Of a stretch of DNA of 64,000 nucleotides, positions 36,973-44,640 are shown piece after piece. How positions within the stretch are numbered: the stretch's first letter is position 1; each line of letters begins with the position of its first letter. This DNA comes from an uncultured Selenomonadales bacterium (GTDB lineage Bacteria > Bacillota > Negativicutes > Selenomonadales > Selenomonadaceae), in assembly GCA_900315155.1 (NCBI GenBank), contig OMYB01000005.1, forward strand, positions 97,459-161,458. The letters run 5' to 3'. Below the pieces are notes generated by a model that was not told the origin of the DNA, ran no database searches, and saw only the letters and a program-made list of their open reading frames with translations. Both the position numbers and the translations under genes were made by a program.

Positions 36973-38207
36973 TGGCAACGGCACAAGATTTCCTCAAAGA
37001 TTTTCCCCTGCTCCACATGCAGATGAACGGCAAGCCGATTGCCTATCTCGACAACGGCGCGACGACGCAGAAACCGGAGCAGGTCATCAAGGCCCTCTGC
37101 GGCTACTACGGCGGCTGCAACGCGAACCCGCATCGCGGCGCCTATGCGCTCTCGATGAAGGCCACGGACATCTATGAAAGTGCCCGTGCACGCGTCGCAC
37201 AGTTTATCCACGCGCCGAAGGCAGAGGACATCATCTTTACGAAAAACGCGACGGAGTCGCTGAACCTCGTCGCCTACAGCTATGGCATGACGAACGTGCA
37301 AAAGGGCGATGAGATCGTCATCACGGTCTCCGAGCATCACAGCAACCTCGTGCCGTGGCAGCACGTCGCGCAGGTCAAGGGCGCGACGCTGAAATACATC
37401 TACCTCGAGGACGACGCGAACCTCTCCGAGGAGGACATCGAGACGAAGATCACGGAGCGCACGAAAATCGTCGCCGTGACGCAGGTCTCGAACGTGCTCG
37501 GGCTCAAGAACGACGTGAAGAAGGTCGTCGACAAGGCCCACAGCGTCGGCGCCATCGCTGTCGTCGACGGCTCGCAGTCCGTGCCGCACATGAAGGTGGA
37601 CGTGCAGGCCATCGATGCGGATTTCTTCGCGTTCTCCGGGCATAAGCTGCTCTCCCCGATGGGCATCGGCGTGCTCTACGGCAAGTACGAGCTCCTCGAC
37701 GCCATGCCGCCGTTCCTCATGGGCGGCGACATGATCGACTACGTCGAGGAGCAGCACACGGACTTCGCGGAGGTCCCGTCGAAGTTCGAGGCCGGTACGC
37801 AGAACGTCGGCGGTGCGGCCGGACTCACGGCGGCCATCGACTACCTCGACGGTATCGGCTTCGATACGATCGAGGCCATCGAGAAAGACCTCGTCGACTA
37901 CGCGCTGCCACAGCTGCGCGAGCTCCCTTTTATCGAGCTCTACGGTTGCGACTCGAAGCGCGATAACAAGACGGGCATCATCACGTTCAACGTCAAGGAC
38001 GTCCATCCGCACGATGTCGCGACGATCCTCGACAGCTATGGTGTGGCCGTGCGCGCGGGGCATCACTGCGCCCAGCCGCTCATGCAGTACCTCGGTCAGA
38101 ATGCGACGTGCCGCGCGAGCTTCTATTTCTACAACACGCGCGAGGACGCCGACCGCTGGATCGCGGCGCTGAAACAGGTAAGGAAGGTGCTTGGCTATGG
38201 GGCTTGA
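36972..38207 (+). CDS. sufS: cysteine desulfurase SufS
   Basis: 411-aa group II cysteine desulfurase, PLP-dependent, which removes sulfur from cysteine as an enzyme-bound persulfide. The PLP lysine is in FSGHKLLSPMG (near residue 225), the substrate region is RAGHHCAQPL, and the active cysteine is in NATCRASFYFYN (near 378). It passes sulfur to SufU, which is encoded next. Its ATG overlaps the sufD stop (TGATG). Confidence 0.95.
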   Translation: MATAQDFLKDFPLLHMQMNGKPIAYLDNGATTQKPEQVIKALCGYYGGCNANPHRGAYALSMKATDIYESARARVAQFIHAPKAEDIIFTKNATESLNLVAYSYGMTNVQKGDEIVITVSEHHSNLVPWQHVAQVKGATLKYIYLEDDANLSEEDIETKITERTKIVAVTQVSNVLGLKNDVKKVVDKAHSVGAIAVVDGSQSVPHMKVDVQAIDADFFAFSGHKLLSPMGIGVLYGKYELLDAMPPFLMGGDMIDYVEEQHTDFAEVPSKFEAGTQNVGGAAGLTAAIDYLDGIGFDTIEAIEKDLVDYALPQLRELPFIELYGCDSKRDNKTGIITFNVKDVHPHDVATILDSYGVAVRAGHHCAQPLMQYLGQNATCRASFYFYNTREDADRWIAALKQVRKVLGYGA

Positions 38208-38643
38208 ACAGATTTATACGGAAGTCGTGAGCGAGCACGCCCGCGAGCCGGAGAACAAGCATGAACTCGCGTGTGCGAACTGCTCGCTGAAGGGGCACAA
38301 CCCGAGCTGCGGCGACGAGATCGTGCTGCACCTCGACGTGGAGGACGGCATCGTCAAAGACGCGTCGTTCACGGGCATCGGCTGCGCGATCTCGCAGGCT
38401 AGCACGGATATCATGATCGACCTCGTGCGCGGCAAGCGCGTCGAGGAGGCGCGCGACCTCGCAAAGAAATTCATCGGCATGATCAAAGGCGAGGTGACAG
38501 ACGAAGCCGAGCTCGAGCCGCTGGAGGAGGCCCTTGCGCTCAAGGACATACGCCACATGCCGGCGCGCGTCAAATGCGCCGTCCTCGCCTGGCACACGCT
38601 CGATATTGCGCTTGACGACAAAGCACAAAATCAGGGAAAATAG
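38197..38643 (+). CDS. sufU: sulfur-transfer protein SufU
   Basis: 148-aa zinc protein that accepts sulfur from SufS and relays it to SufB, as in Gram-positive bacteria. The zinc ligands are visible: Cys and Asp in NPSCGDE, Cys in GIGCAISQAST and Cys in RVKCAVLAW. The ATG at 38197 is 7 nt after AAGGAAGGTG and overlaps the end of sufS by 11 nt. It is the last gene of the operon. A promoter for a small RNA begins immediately after it. Confidence 0.95.
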   Translation: MGLEQIYTEVVSEHAREPENKHELACANCSLKGHNPSCGDEIVLHLDVEDGIVKDASFTGIGCAISQASTDIMIDLVRGKRVEEARDLAKKFIGMIKGEVTDEAELEPLEEALALKDIRHMPARVKCAVLAWHTLDIALDDKAQNQGK

Positions 38644-38644
38644 C

Positions 38645-38673
38645 TTGTATTTTTGGCTTTTATCGCTTATAAT
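38645..38673 (+). promoter_or_regulatory. promoter of a plus-strand small RNA facing the toxin-like gene
   Basis: TTGTAT (38645-38650), 17 bp, TATAAT (38668-38673). It points towards the minus-strand peptide gene at 38746-38844, so its transcript would be antisense to the 3' end of that mRNA. Confidence 0.7.
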
Positions 38674-38679
38674 CAAAGT

Positions 38680-38752
38680 GTAGATGGAGGTACCAAAAGA
38701 GCCCTGCCGGTAACAGAGCTCTTCGGGTCGAATGCAATCGACGGTTTACCTC
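38680..38752 (+). ncRNA. candidate antitoxin RNA (antisense, convergent)
   Basis: The transcript expected from 38645-38673 starts near 38680. It can fold into a closed three-way structure: GAGGTA (38688-38693) with TACCTC (38747-38752), enclosing hairpins AAGAGCCCTG/CAGAGCTCTT and GTCGA/TCGAC. It is complementary to the terminator and stop-codon region of the minus-strand peptide mRNA. This layout resembles convergent type I systems such as par/Fst. The 3' end is a guess. Confidence 0.5.
38697..38723 (-). terminator. terminator of the toxin-like gene
   Basis: On the minus strand AAGAGCTCTG and CAGGGCTCTT pair with one G-T, around a 7-nt loop, and are followed by TTGG. The stem is shared by the antisense transcript. 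Confidence 0.65.
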
Positions 38753-38844
38753 ATGACTTTGGCAAGTATCGCTATGGCGCTGGCCACAGCAACGATGAAC
38801 TTGCTTGAGACGAAGATTTCAAGGGCTTTCGTCTTTAAGTACAT
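38746..38844 (-). CDS. 32-aa hydrophobic peptide, candidate type I toxin
   Basis: The 32-aa frame has a short basic start (MYLKTKALEIF) followed by a hydrophobic helix (VSSKFIVAVASAIAILAK) and the end VMR. This is the build of membrane-acting type I toxins. The start is convincing: AGGAGGTGAT (38850-38859) is complementary over ten bases to the 16S rRNA 3' end and lies 5 nt from the ATG. The gene has a -10 (TATAAT, 38909-38914), a leader of about 60 nt with a GAGACGTCTC palindrome, and a terminator. A convergent promoter makes an antisense RNA over its 3' end. The sequence is not one I know among the Fst, TxpA, BsrG or Ldr families. The small-gene call is strong; the toxin role is inferred. 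Confidence 0.6.
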   Translation of the reverse strand: MYLKTKALEIFVSSKFIVAVASAIAILAKVMR

Positions 38845-38908
38845 GATGCATCACCTCCTGTATTCAGTTTTGCGGTGGGACGGGTTCGAGACGTCTCATC
38901 GCTTTTTT

Positions 38909-38941
38909 ATTATACACAAAGTCGGCGATTTCGTATATAAT
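38909..38941. promoter_or_regulatory. overlapping divergent promoters (toxin-like gene and rpiR)
   Basis: Minus strand: TATAAT at 38909-38914 with a weak -35 (TATACG) at 38932-38937. Plus strand: TACACA (38913-38918), 17 bp, TATAAT (38936-38941), for the RpiR gene. The -10 of one overlaps the -35 of the other, so RNA polymerase can serve only one at a time. Confidence 0.6.
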
Positions 38942-38988
38942 GGGAAAGGATGTTTTTAGAAAATTCAGGGGAAAAGGGGAATGGAATT

Positions 38989-39786
38989 ATGAGACTGGAG
39001 GAAATTATCAACAAGCACCGGGAGAATCTGAACGACACGGATATGGTGATCTGGAAATACATCCTGAATCATCGCTCGGAAGCGCGCCATATTTCGATTC
39101 ACGAGCTCGCGCGTGACTGCGCGGTGTCGAGTACGACGATCGTGCGCTTTGCGCAGAAACTGGGCTTTGACGGGTTTGGTGAGCTGAAGGCTGTCCTGAA
39201 GATGGAGACGGCAGAGCAGTCCGACTACAGCGCCGACGTCCTGAACGACCTGGGCAAGTTTTACCGGCAGATCTGGGACAAGCTCAGCACGAGCAACTAC
39301 GATGACGCGAGCCGCCTCATCCACGAGAGCAACCGCGTCTTTGCCTTTGCCTCGGGCGTCGTCCAGCAGAACGTCGTCGAGGAGCTGAAACGCCTCTTCT
39401 TCTACGACGGTGTCCTGATCTACAGCGTGCAGGGCCGCGTGGAGCTCGAGACGATCCTGCGGACGCTCACGCCGGACGATGTGTTCATCTTCGTGTCGCT
39501 CTCGGGCGAGACGACGATGGCCGTCGAAGCCGCGCGTGAGCTGAAACTCCGCGATATCCCGATCATCTCGATCACGCAGCTGCACGACAACACGCTCGCG
39601 AGCCTGTCGACGGCGAACATGTACGTCTCACCGGCACAGTTCCAGATCTACGATGCCGATGAGGAACGTGCCCCGTACAAGTCGATGATGCCGTATTTCG
39701 TGCTCATCGAGATATGGTATATCAAGTACCGGCTCTACTTGCAAAAGCTAAAAGAAAAGACCAATAAAACGCCGAAAACCGAATAA
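38989..39786 (+). CDS. RpiR/MurR-family transcriptional regulator
   Basis: 265-aa regulator with an N-terminal HTH_6 DNA-binding domain (residues 1-77; ELARDCAVSSTTIVRFAQKLGF is the recognition part, given as AVSSTTIVRFAQKLGF) and a C-terminal SIS domain (about 105-235) that senses a phosphosugar (FVSLSGETTMAVEAA). It precedes an alpha-glucoside PTS and a GH13 glucosidase, so it likely controls them in response to a glucoside-6-phosphate or glucose-6-phosphate. The ATG at 38989 follows GAAAAGGGG. A terminator separates it from the PTS gene. Confidence 0.88.
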   Translation: MRLEEIINKHRENLNDTDMVIWKYILNHRSEARHISIHELARDCAVSSTTIVRFAQKLGFDGFGELKAVLKMETAEQSDYSADVLNDLGKFYRQIWDKLSTSNYDDASRLIHESNRVFAFASGVVQQNVVEELKRLFFYDGVLIYSVQGRVELETILRTLTPDDVFIFVSLSGETTMAVEAARELKLRDIPIISITQLHDNTLASLSTANMYVSPAQFQIYDADEERAPYKSMMPYFVLIEIWYIKYRLYLQKLKEKTNKTPKTE

Positions 39787-39850
39787 CGACGCCGCCTTGC
39801 ACCGAAGTACGCGAAATGTACCACAGTACAGACGGGGGGCGAAATGCCTG

Positions 39851-39883
39851 AAAGCCGCGAAACTATTGAGTTCGCGGCTTTTT
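39851..39883 (+). terminator. intrinsic terminator of the rpiR-type gene
   Basis: AAAGCCGCGAA / TTCGCGGCTTT perfect stem with a T tail. A TTACAAT -10-like box follows at about 39887, probably the PTS gene promoter. Confidence 0.88.
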
Positions 39884-39975
39884 CTGTTACAATAAGAATC
39901 AAGAAAGAAATCACGAGGACATTTCCCGTGAAATCGAAAGCAATCTCGAAACGAAAAGAGAGCGAGGTAATTCCT

Positions 39976-42102
39976 ATGAAATTCAACAAGGACGCTGCCA
40001 TGCAGGGTATGCAGCGTTTCGGTGGCGCGATGTACACGCCGGTTATCCTGTTTGCCTTCTTCGGCATCATGGTAGCCCTGTCCATCGTGTTCAAGAACCC
40101 GGGTATCGTCGGCAGCATCGCCGACAAGGGTACCATCTGGTACGACTTCTGGTTCGTCGTCGAGCAGGGCGCATGGACCGTATTCAGCCAGATGCCGATC
40201 CTCTTCGCCATCGCCGTTCCAATCGGCTTTGCGAGAAAAGAGCCGGCACGCTGCGCGATGGAAGCATTTGTCATCTACATGGTGTTCAACTACTTCATCT
40301 CCGGTTTCCTCACGCTGCACGGGATGGACTGGTTCGGTGTGGACTACTCCCAGAAAGCCGGTGCAGGTACGGGGCTGGCGCTCATCGCCAACATCAAGAC
40401 GCTGGACATGGGCATGCTCGGTGCGATCTTCATCGCCTGCGTCTCCGCCTGGCTGCATAACCGCTTCTACGACACGGAGATCCCGGATTGGCTCGGCATC
40501 TTCAAAGGCCCTGCTTTCGTCGTAGCCATCGGCTTCGTCGTCATGATTCCGCTGGCCCTGGCCTTCTGCTTTATCTGGCCGGCCATCCAGCACGCGATCA
40601 TGAACTTCCAGGACTTCCTCAAGACGTCCGGTATCCTCGGTGTCTGGTGCTACACGTTCTCCGAGCGCATCCTGCTCCCGGCGGGCCTGCATCACTTCAT
40701 CTATCTGCCGTTCATCTTTGGCCCGGCCGTCTGCGATGGCGGTATCCAGCAGTACTGGCTGCAGCACCTCAATGATTTCGCGACGAGCGCGCAGAGCCTG
40801 AAAGAAATGTTCCCGCAGGGCGGCTTTGCCCTCCACGGCAGCTCGAAGGTCTTCGGTCTGCCGGGCGCGGCACTTGCCATGTATGTCTGCGCGAAACCGT
40901 CCAAGAAAAAGAAGACGGCAGCACTCCTCATCCCGGTTACGATCACGGCGATGCTCACGGGCATCACGGAGCCGATCGAGTTCACGTTCCTCTTCGTTGC
41001 TCCGCTCCTCTATGCGGTTCATGCCGTTCTCGCGGCTACGCTTTCCGCTACGCTCTACTTCTTCGGCCTGTCCGGTAACTTCGGCGGCGGCCTCATCGAC
41101 TGCTTCGTGCAGAACTGGATCCCGCTGTTCCAGTATCACGCCGGCACGTATATCACGCAGATCATCGTCGGCCTGTGCTTCACGGCCATCTACTTCTTCG
41201 TATTCCGTTATCTCATCCTGAAGAACGACTACAAGACGCCGGGCCGCACGGATGACGATGAGGACGACAAGCTCTACTCCAAGGCTGAGTTCAAGGCCAA
41301 GAAAGAGATGGAGGATGCCGGCCTCGCCAACAACCCGCAGGCACTCAAAGCCCGCGTCTTCCTCGACTGCCTCGGCGGCCCGTCCAACATCAGGGAAGTC
41401 ACGAACTGCGCAACGCGCCTCCGCGTGACGGTCAACGATCCGGACAAGGTCCAGAAGGCCAGCAAGTTCACGAAGGCCGGTGCATTCGGCCTCGTCAAGA
41501 ACGGCCATGCCATCCAGGTCATCGTCGGCCTCTCGGTCCCGCAGGTCCGCGGCTACTTCGATGCCTTCTGCAAGGGCGGCACGGCCGATGATGCGGCGAT
41601 CACCAATGCAGCACCGGCTGCCGCAGCAGAGCCAGTCGACAAAAACCTCGCCATGCAGCTCACGGCCTGCGTCTCGGGCAAAGTCATCGACATGACCGAG
41701 GTCAAGGACGAGATGTTCTCCCAGAAGATGATGGGCGATGGCGTCGCCGTCGAGCCGACGGGCGATACGGTCGTCGCACCGGCGGACGCTGAGGTCACGA
41801 TGATCATGGAGGATTCGCTCCACGCCATCGGCCTGCGCTTCCATAACGGCGTCGAGCTCCTCATCCACATCGGTGTCGACACGGTCAAGCTGAACGGCAA
41901 GGGCTTCGAGCTCCTCACGCAGCAGAACGCCCAGGTCAAGAAGGGCGATCCGCTCATCAAATTCGACCGCGCGGTCATCCACGAGGCAGGCTATCAGGAT
42001 ACGGTCATCATGGCCGTCACGAACAGCGCCGAGTATCCGCAGCTCACCAAGAGCACGGGCGCCGATGCTGTCGCTGGTGAAACGCCGGTCATGACCTTCT
42101 GA
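39976..42102 (+). CDS. alpha-glucoside-type PTS transporter, EIIC-EIIB-EIIA
   Basis: 708-aa PTS permease of the glucose/maltose superfamily. The order is EIIC (residues about 1-425), EIIB (about 455-540, phospho-Cys in REVTNCATRLRV) and EIIA (about 560-700, phospho-His in ELLIHIGVDTV). The EIIC portion most resembles the alpha-glucoside/maltose (AglA, GlvC) group, with MKFNKDAAMQGMQRFGGAMY at the start and GITEPIEFTFLF as the substrate loop. It would import and phosphorylate maltose, isomaltose or related sugars. The ATG at 39976 follows GAGCGAGG. It is co-transcribed with the glucosidase 56 bp downstream. Domain order is the reverse of the sucrose PTS at 17148. Confidence 0.87.
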   Translation: MKFNKDAAMQGMQRFGGAMYTPVILFAFFGIMVALSIVFKNPGIVGSIADKGTIWYDFWFVVEQGAWTVFSQMPILFAIAVPIGFARKEPARCAMEAFVIYMVFNYFISGFLTLHGMDWFGVDYSQKAGAGTGLALIANIKTLDMGMLGAIFIACVSAWLHNRFYDTEIPDWLGIFKGPAFVVAIGFVVMIPLALAFCFIWPAIQHAIMNFQDFLKTSGILGVWCYTFSERILLPAGLHHFIYLPFIFGPAVCDGGIQQYWLQHLNDFATSAQSLKEMFPQGGFALHGSSKVFGLPGAALAMYVCAKPSKKKKTAALLIPVTITAMLTGITEPIEFTFLFVAPLLYAVHAVLAATLSATLYFFGLSGNFGGGLIDCFVQNWIPLFQYHAGTYITQIIVGLCFTAIYFFVFRYLILKNDYKTPGRTDDDEDDKLYSKAEFKAKKEMEDAGLANNPQALKARVFLDCLGGPSNIREVTNCATRLRVTVNDPDKVQKASKFTKAGAFGLVKNGHAIQVIVGLSVPQVRGYFDAFCKGGTADDAAITNAAPAAAAEPVDKNLAMQLTACVSGKVIDMTEVKDEMFSQKMMGDGVAVEPTGDTVVAPADAEVTMIMEDSLHAIGLRFHNGVELLIHIGVDTVKLNGKGFELLTQQNAQVKKGDPLIKFDRAVIHEAGYQDTVIMAVTNSAEYPQLTKSTGADAVAGETPVMTF

Positions 42103-42158
42103 TCCAGCCTTCTGATTTCTGCAACGAAACGCTGAAGACTCCGGAAAGGAACATAATC

Positions 42159-43832
42159 ATGCAAGGAAAACTCAAATGGTGGCAGAAGACGCTCGTCTAT
42201 CAGGTTTACCCGAAAAGTTTCCTCGATACGACGGGCAGCGGCCAGGGCGACATCCCCGGCATCACGAGCCGCCTCGATTACCTCAAAACCCTCGGCGTCG
42301 GCGCCATCTGGCTTACGCCGGTCTATCCCTCCCCGATGGTGGACAACGGCTATGATATCTCCGACTACACGGCCATCGACCCGTCCTACGGTACGATGGA
42401 GGACATGGAGAAACTCATCGCCGAAGCAAAGAAACGCGATATCCGCATCGTCATGGACCTCGTCTACAACCACAGCTCCGACCAGCATGCCTGGTTCCAG
42501 GAGTCGAAACGGAGCCGTGACAATGCCAAGGCCGACTGGTACATCTGGCGCGATGCCAAACCGGACGGCTCGGCGCCGACGAACTGGCGCGGCATCTTCG
42601 GCGGCTCGGCCTGGACGTGGTGCGAGGAGCGCCAGCAGTACTACCTGCACACGTTCGCGAAAGCGCAGCCGGACCTCAACTGGGAAAACCCGGAGGTCCG
42701 CCAGGCCCTCTACGACGCCGCAAACTTCTGGCTCGACAAGGGCGTGGGCGGTTTCCGCATCGACGCGATCGTCTACATCAAGAAACCGGCGTTCGTCGAT
42801 GGCGAGCCCGACGGTGAGGACGGCATGGTCGGCATCCACGAGATGACGCACGATACGCCGGGCATCCTCGACTTCCTGCACGAGTTCAAGGCAAACGTCT
42901 TTGACGGCCACGACATCTTCACAGTGGGCGAGGCCAACGGCGTCGCGCCGAGCGAGCTCAAGGACTGGGTCGGCGAAAACGGCGTGTTCTCCATGCTGTT
43001 CGAGTTCAGCCACATGAACCTGAACTTCCCGACGAGCGAGCGCTGGTACGCCGCCGAGGACTGGCCGCTGAGCAAGCTGAAAGGCGCGCTCACGGCGAGC
43101 CAGCGGGCCACGGCCACAAACGGCTGGTACCCGATCTTCTTCGAGAACCACGACCAGCCGCGCTGCGTCGATAAATTCTTCCCGGCGGACGCCGACCCGA
43201 TCCTCGCCGCGAAGGCGATGGCCACCGTGCTCCTCACGCTGCGCGGCACGCCATTCATATACGAGGGCCAGGAGCTCGGCTACACGAATGTGGCCTGGGA
43301 CACGATCGACGACTACAACGACATATCTTCGCATGGGCAATATGCCCTTGCACGCGAAGAAGGATGCTCACATGAGCAGGCGATGGCAGGAGTACACCGC
43401 TTCTCCCGCGACAACGCCCGCACCCCGATGCAGTGGAGCCGCAGCCGCAACGCCGGTTTCACGACCGGTACCCCTTGGCTGCCCGTCCATACGGACTACC
43501 GCGAGTGCTGCGTCGAGGCCGAGGCCTGCGACGAAGCCTCCGTGCTCAGCTACTACCGCCGCATCTCCCGCCTCCGCCGCGAGGGAGAAATCGCCCAGGT
43601 CCTGCAGGCCGGTACCTACCGCGAGGTCCTCGCGGACAGTGAAAGCATCTACGCCTACGAGCGCAGCCTGGACGGGAAAACGGTCATCGTCCTCGTGAAC
43701 TTCACGACAAACAATGCCCCGTATGATGCCGCGCTCACGGAGGGTGCGAAACGCATCGACGGTAGCTATCCGGATAGCGAATCAGGCCTCCTGCGGCCAC
43801 TGGAAGCCGTCATTTACGAAAAGGAGGATTAA
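42159..43832 (+). CDS. GH13 alpha-glucosidase (oligo-1,6-glucosidase / phospho-alpha-glucosidase group)
   Basis: 557-aa cytosolic alpha-amylase-superfamily enzyme of the GH13_31-like group. It begins WWQKTLVYQVYPKSF. The four conserved regions are DLVYNHSSDQH, GFRIDAIVYI (nucleophile Asp), FTVGEANG (acid/base Glu) and FFENHDQPR. No signal peptide is present. It probably cleaves the product of the preceding PTS; trehalose-6-phosphate hydrolase is a close alternative, and substrate cannot be assigned by eye. GGAAAGGA precedes the ATG. It is followed after 3 bp by a HAD phosphatase, indicating one operon. Confidence 0.85.
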   Translation: MQGKLKWWQKTLVYQVYPKSFLDTTGSGQGDIPGITSRLDYLKTLGVGAIWLTPVYPSPMVDNGYDISDYTAIDPSYGTMEDMEKLIAEAKKRDIRIVMDLVYNHSSDQHAWFQESKRSRDNAKADWYIWRDAKPDGSAPTNWRGIFGGSAWTWCEERQQYYLHTFAKAQPDLNWENPEVRQALYDAANFWLDKGVGGFRIDAIVYIKKPAFVDGEPDGEDGMVGIHEMTHDTPGILDFLHEFKANVFDGHDIFTVGEANGVAPSELKDWVGENGVFSMLFEFSHMNLNFPTSERWYAAEDWPLSKLKGALTASQRATATNGWYPIFFENHDQPRCVDKFFPADADPILAAKAMATVLLTLRGTPFIYEGQELGYTNVAWDTIDDYNDISSHGQYALAREEGCSHEQAMAGVHRFSRDNARTPMQWSRSRNAGFTTGTPWLPVHTDYRECCVEAEACDEASVLSYYRRISRLRREGEIAQVLQAGTYREVLADSESIYAYERSLDGKTVIVLVNFTTNNAPYDAALTEGAKRIDGSYPDSESGLLRPLEAVIYEKED

Positions 43833-43835
43833 CGC

Positions 43836-44612
43836 ATGAAAATCGCAGCAAGCGACTATGACGGAACCCTGTTCCGGAATAGGACCATTGCGAAGGAAGA
43901 CGCCGCGGCCGTCAGGGAATGGCGCCGCGCTGGTCACAAATTCGGCGTCGTCAGCGGCCGCGACTACGGGATGCTCATCCCGCAGCTCCACCACTACGGC
44001 GTAGAATACGACTTTGCTGTATGCAACAACGGAGGCATCATCCGGGACCAGGATGGCAAAGTCCTCTATCAGGGGAGCATTCCCCCGCAGGTCCTCGCGG
44101 ACATCATCCGCGAACCACTCGTACGTCATTCCTTCCACTTCGCCTTCTCGGCAGTGGATACCACATATATCTGTCACGAATTCGAAGGCTCCTGGATCAA
44201 ACGCGAAGCGCAGGAATGGGACTTCCCACTCGTTGCCATCACGGAAGACCAGGCCGGGAAGCTGCCGGAGCAGATCCATCAGCTCTCCCTCGGCTTTCCG
44301 GAGCCCGCAGAATCCGTGGCCTGCTCGGAAGTGGTGAATGAACACTTCGGCGAGTACGTCCATGCATTCCCCAACGGATGCAGCCTCGACATCACCCCGG
44401 CTGGCGTGAGCAAGGAGCAAGGGCTCTATAAACTCCTTGCGGTCATGGGCTGGAAGGACGGGACGCTCTATCCCATCGGGGATGAAACCAATGACCTGCC
44501 CATGCTCGAAGCATTCGGCGGGTACACCGTAGACACCGCAAGGGAGGCGATCCAAGCCCACGCAAAGCAGAGCTTCGCGAGCGTAGGCGCCATGCTAGAG
44601 TACTTCAAATAA
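43836..44612 (+). CDS. HAD-IIB (Cof-type) phosphatase
   Basis: 258-aa HAD hydrolase. Motif I is ASDYDGTLFRN, motif II is GVVSGRDYG, motif III has the Lys in AGVSKEQGL and motif IV is PIGDETNDLPML. It lies 3 bp after the glucosidase and 28 bp before the porin gene, which ties it to the alpha-glucoside operon. A likely job is dephosphorylating a sugar phosphate made by the PTS pathway, but Cof-type enzymes are promiscuous. It is distinct from the Cof protein at 29914. Confidence 0.85.
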   Translation: MKIAASDYDGTLFRNRTIAKEDAAAVREWRRAGHKFGVVSGRDYGMLIPQLHHYGVEYDFAVCNNGGIIRDQDGKVLYQGSIPPQVLADIIREPLVRHSFHFAFSAVDTTYICHEFEGSWIKREAQEWDFPLVAITEDQAGKLPEQIHQLSLGFPEPAESVACSEVVNEHFGEYVHAFPNGCSLDITPAGVSKEQGLYKLLAVMGWKDGTLYPIGDETNDLPMLEAFGGYTVDTAREAIQAHAKQSFASVGAMLEYFK

Positions 44613-44640
44613 AACATCAGGGATAACGTAAAAAGAGAGA

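Noticed and set aside
38732..38959. 75-codon plus-strand frame beside the toxin-like gene
   Set aside because: It has no ribosome binding site, and its sequence is the antisense of the 32-aa peptide and that gene's leader.
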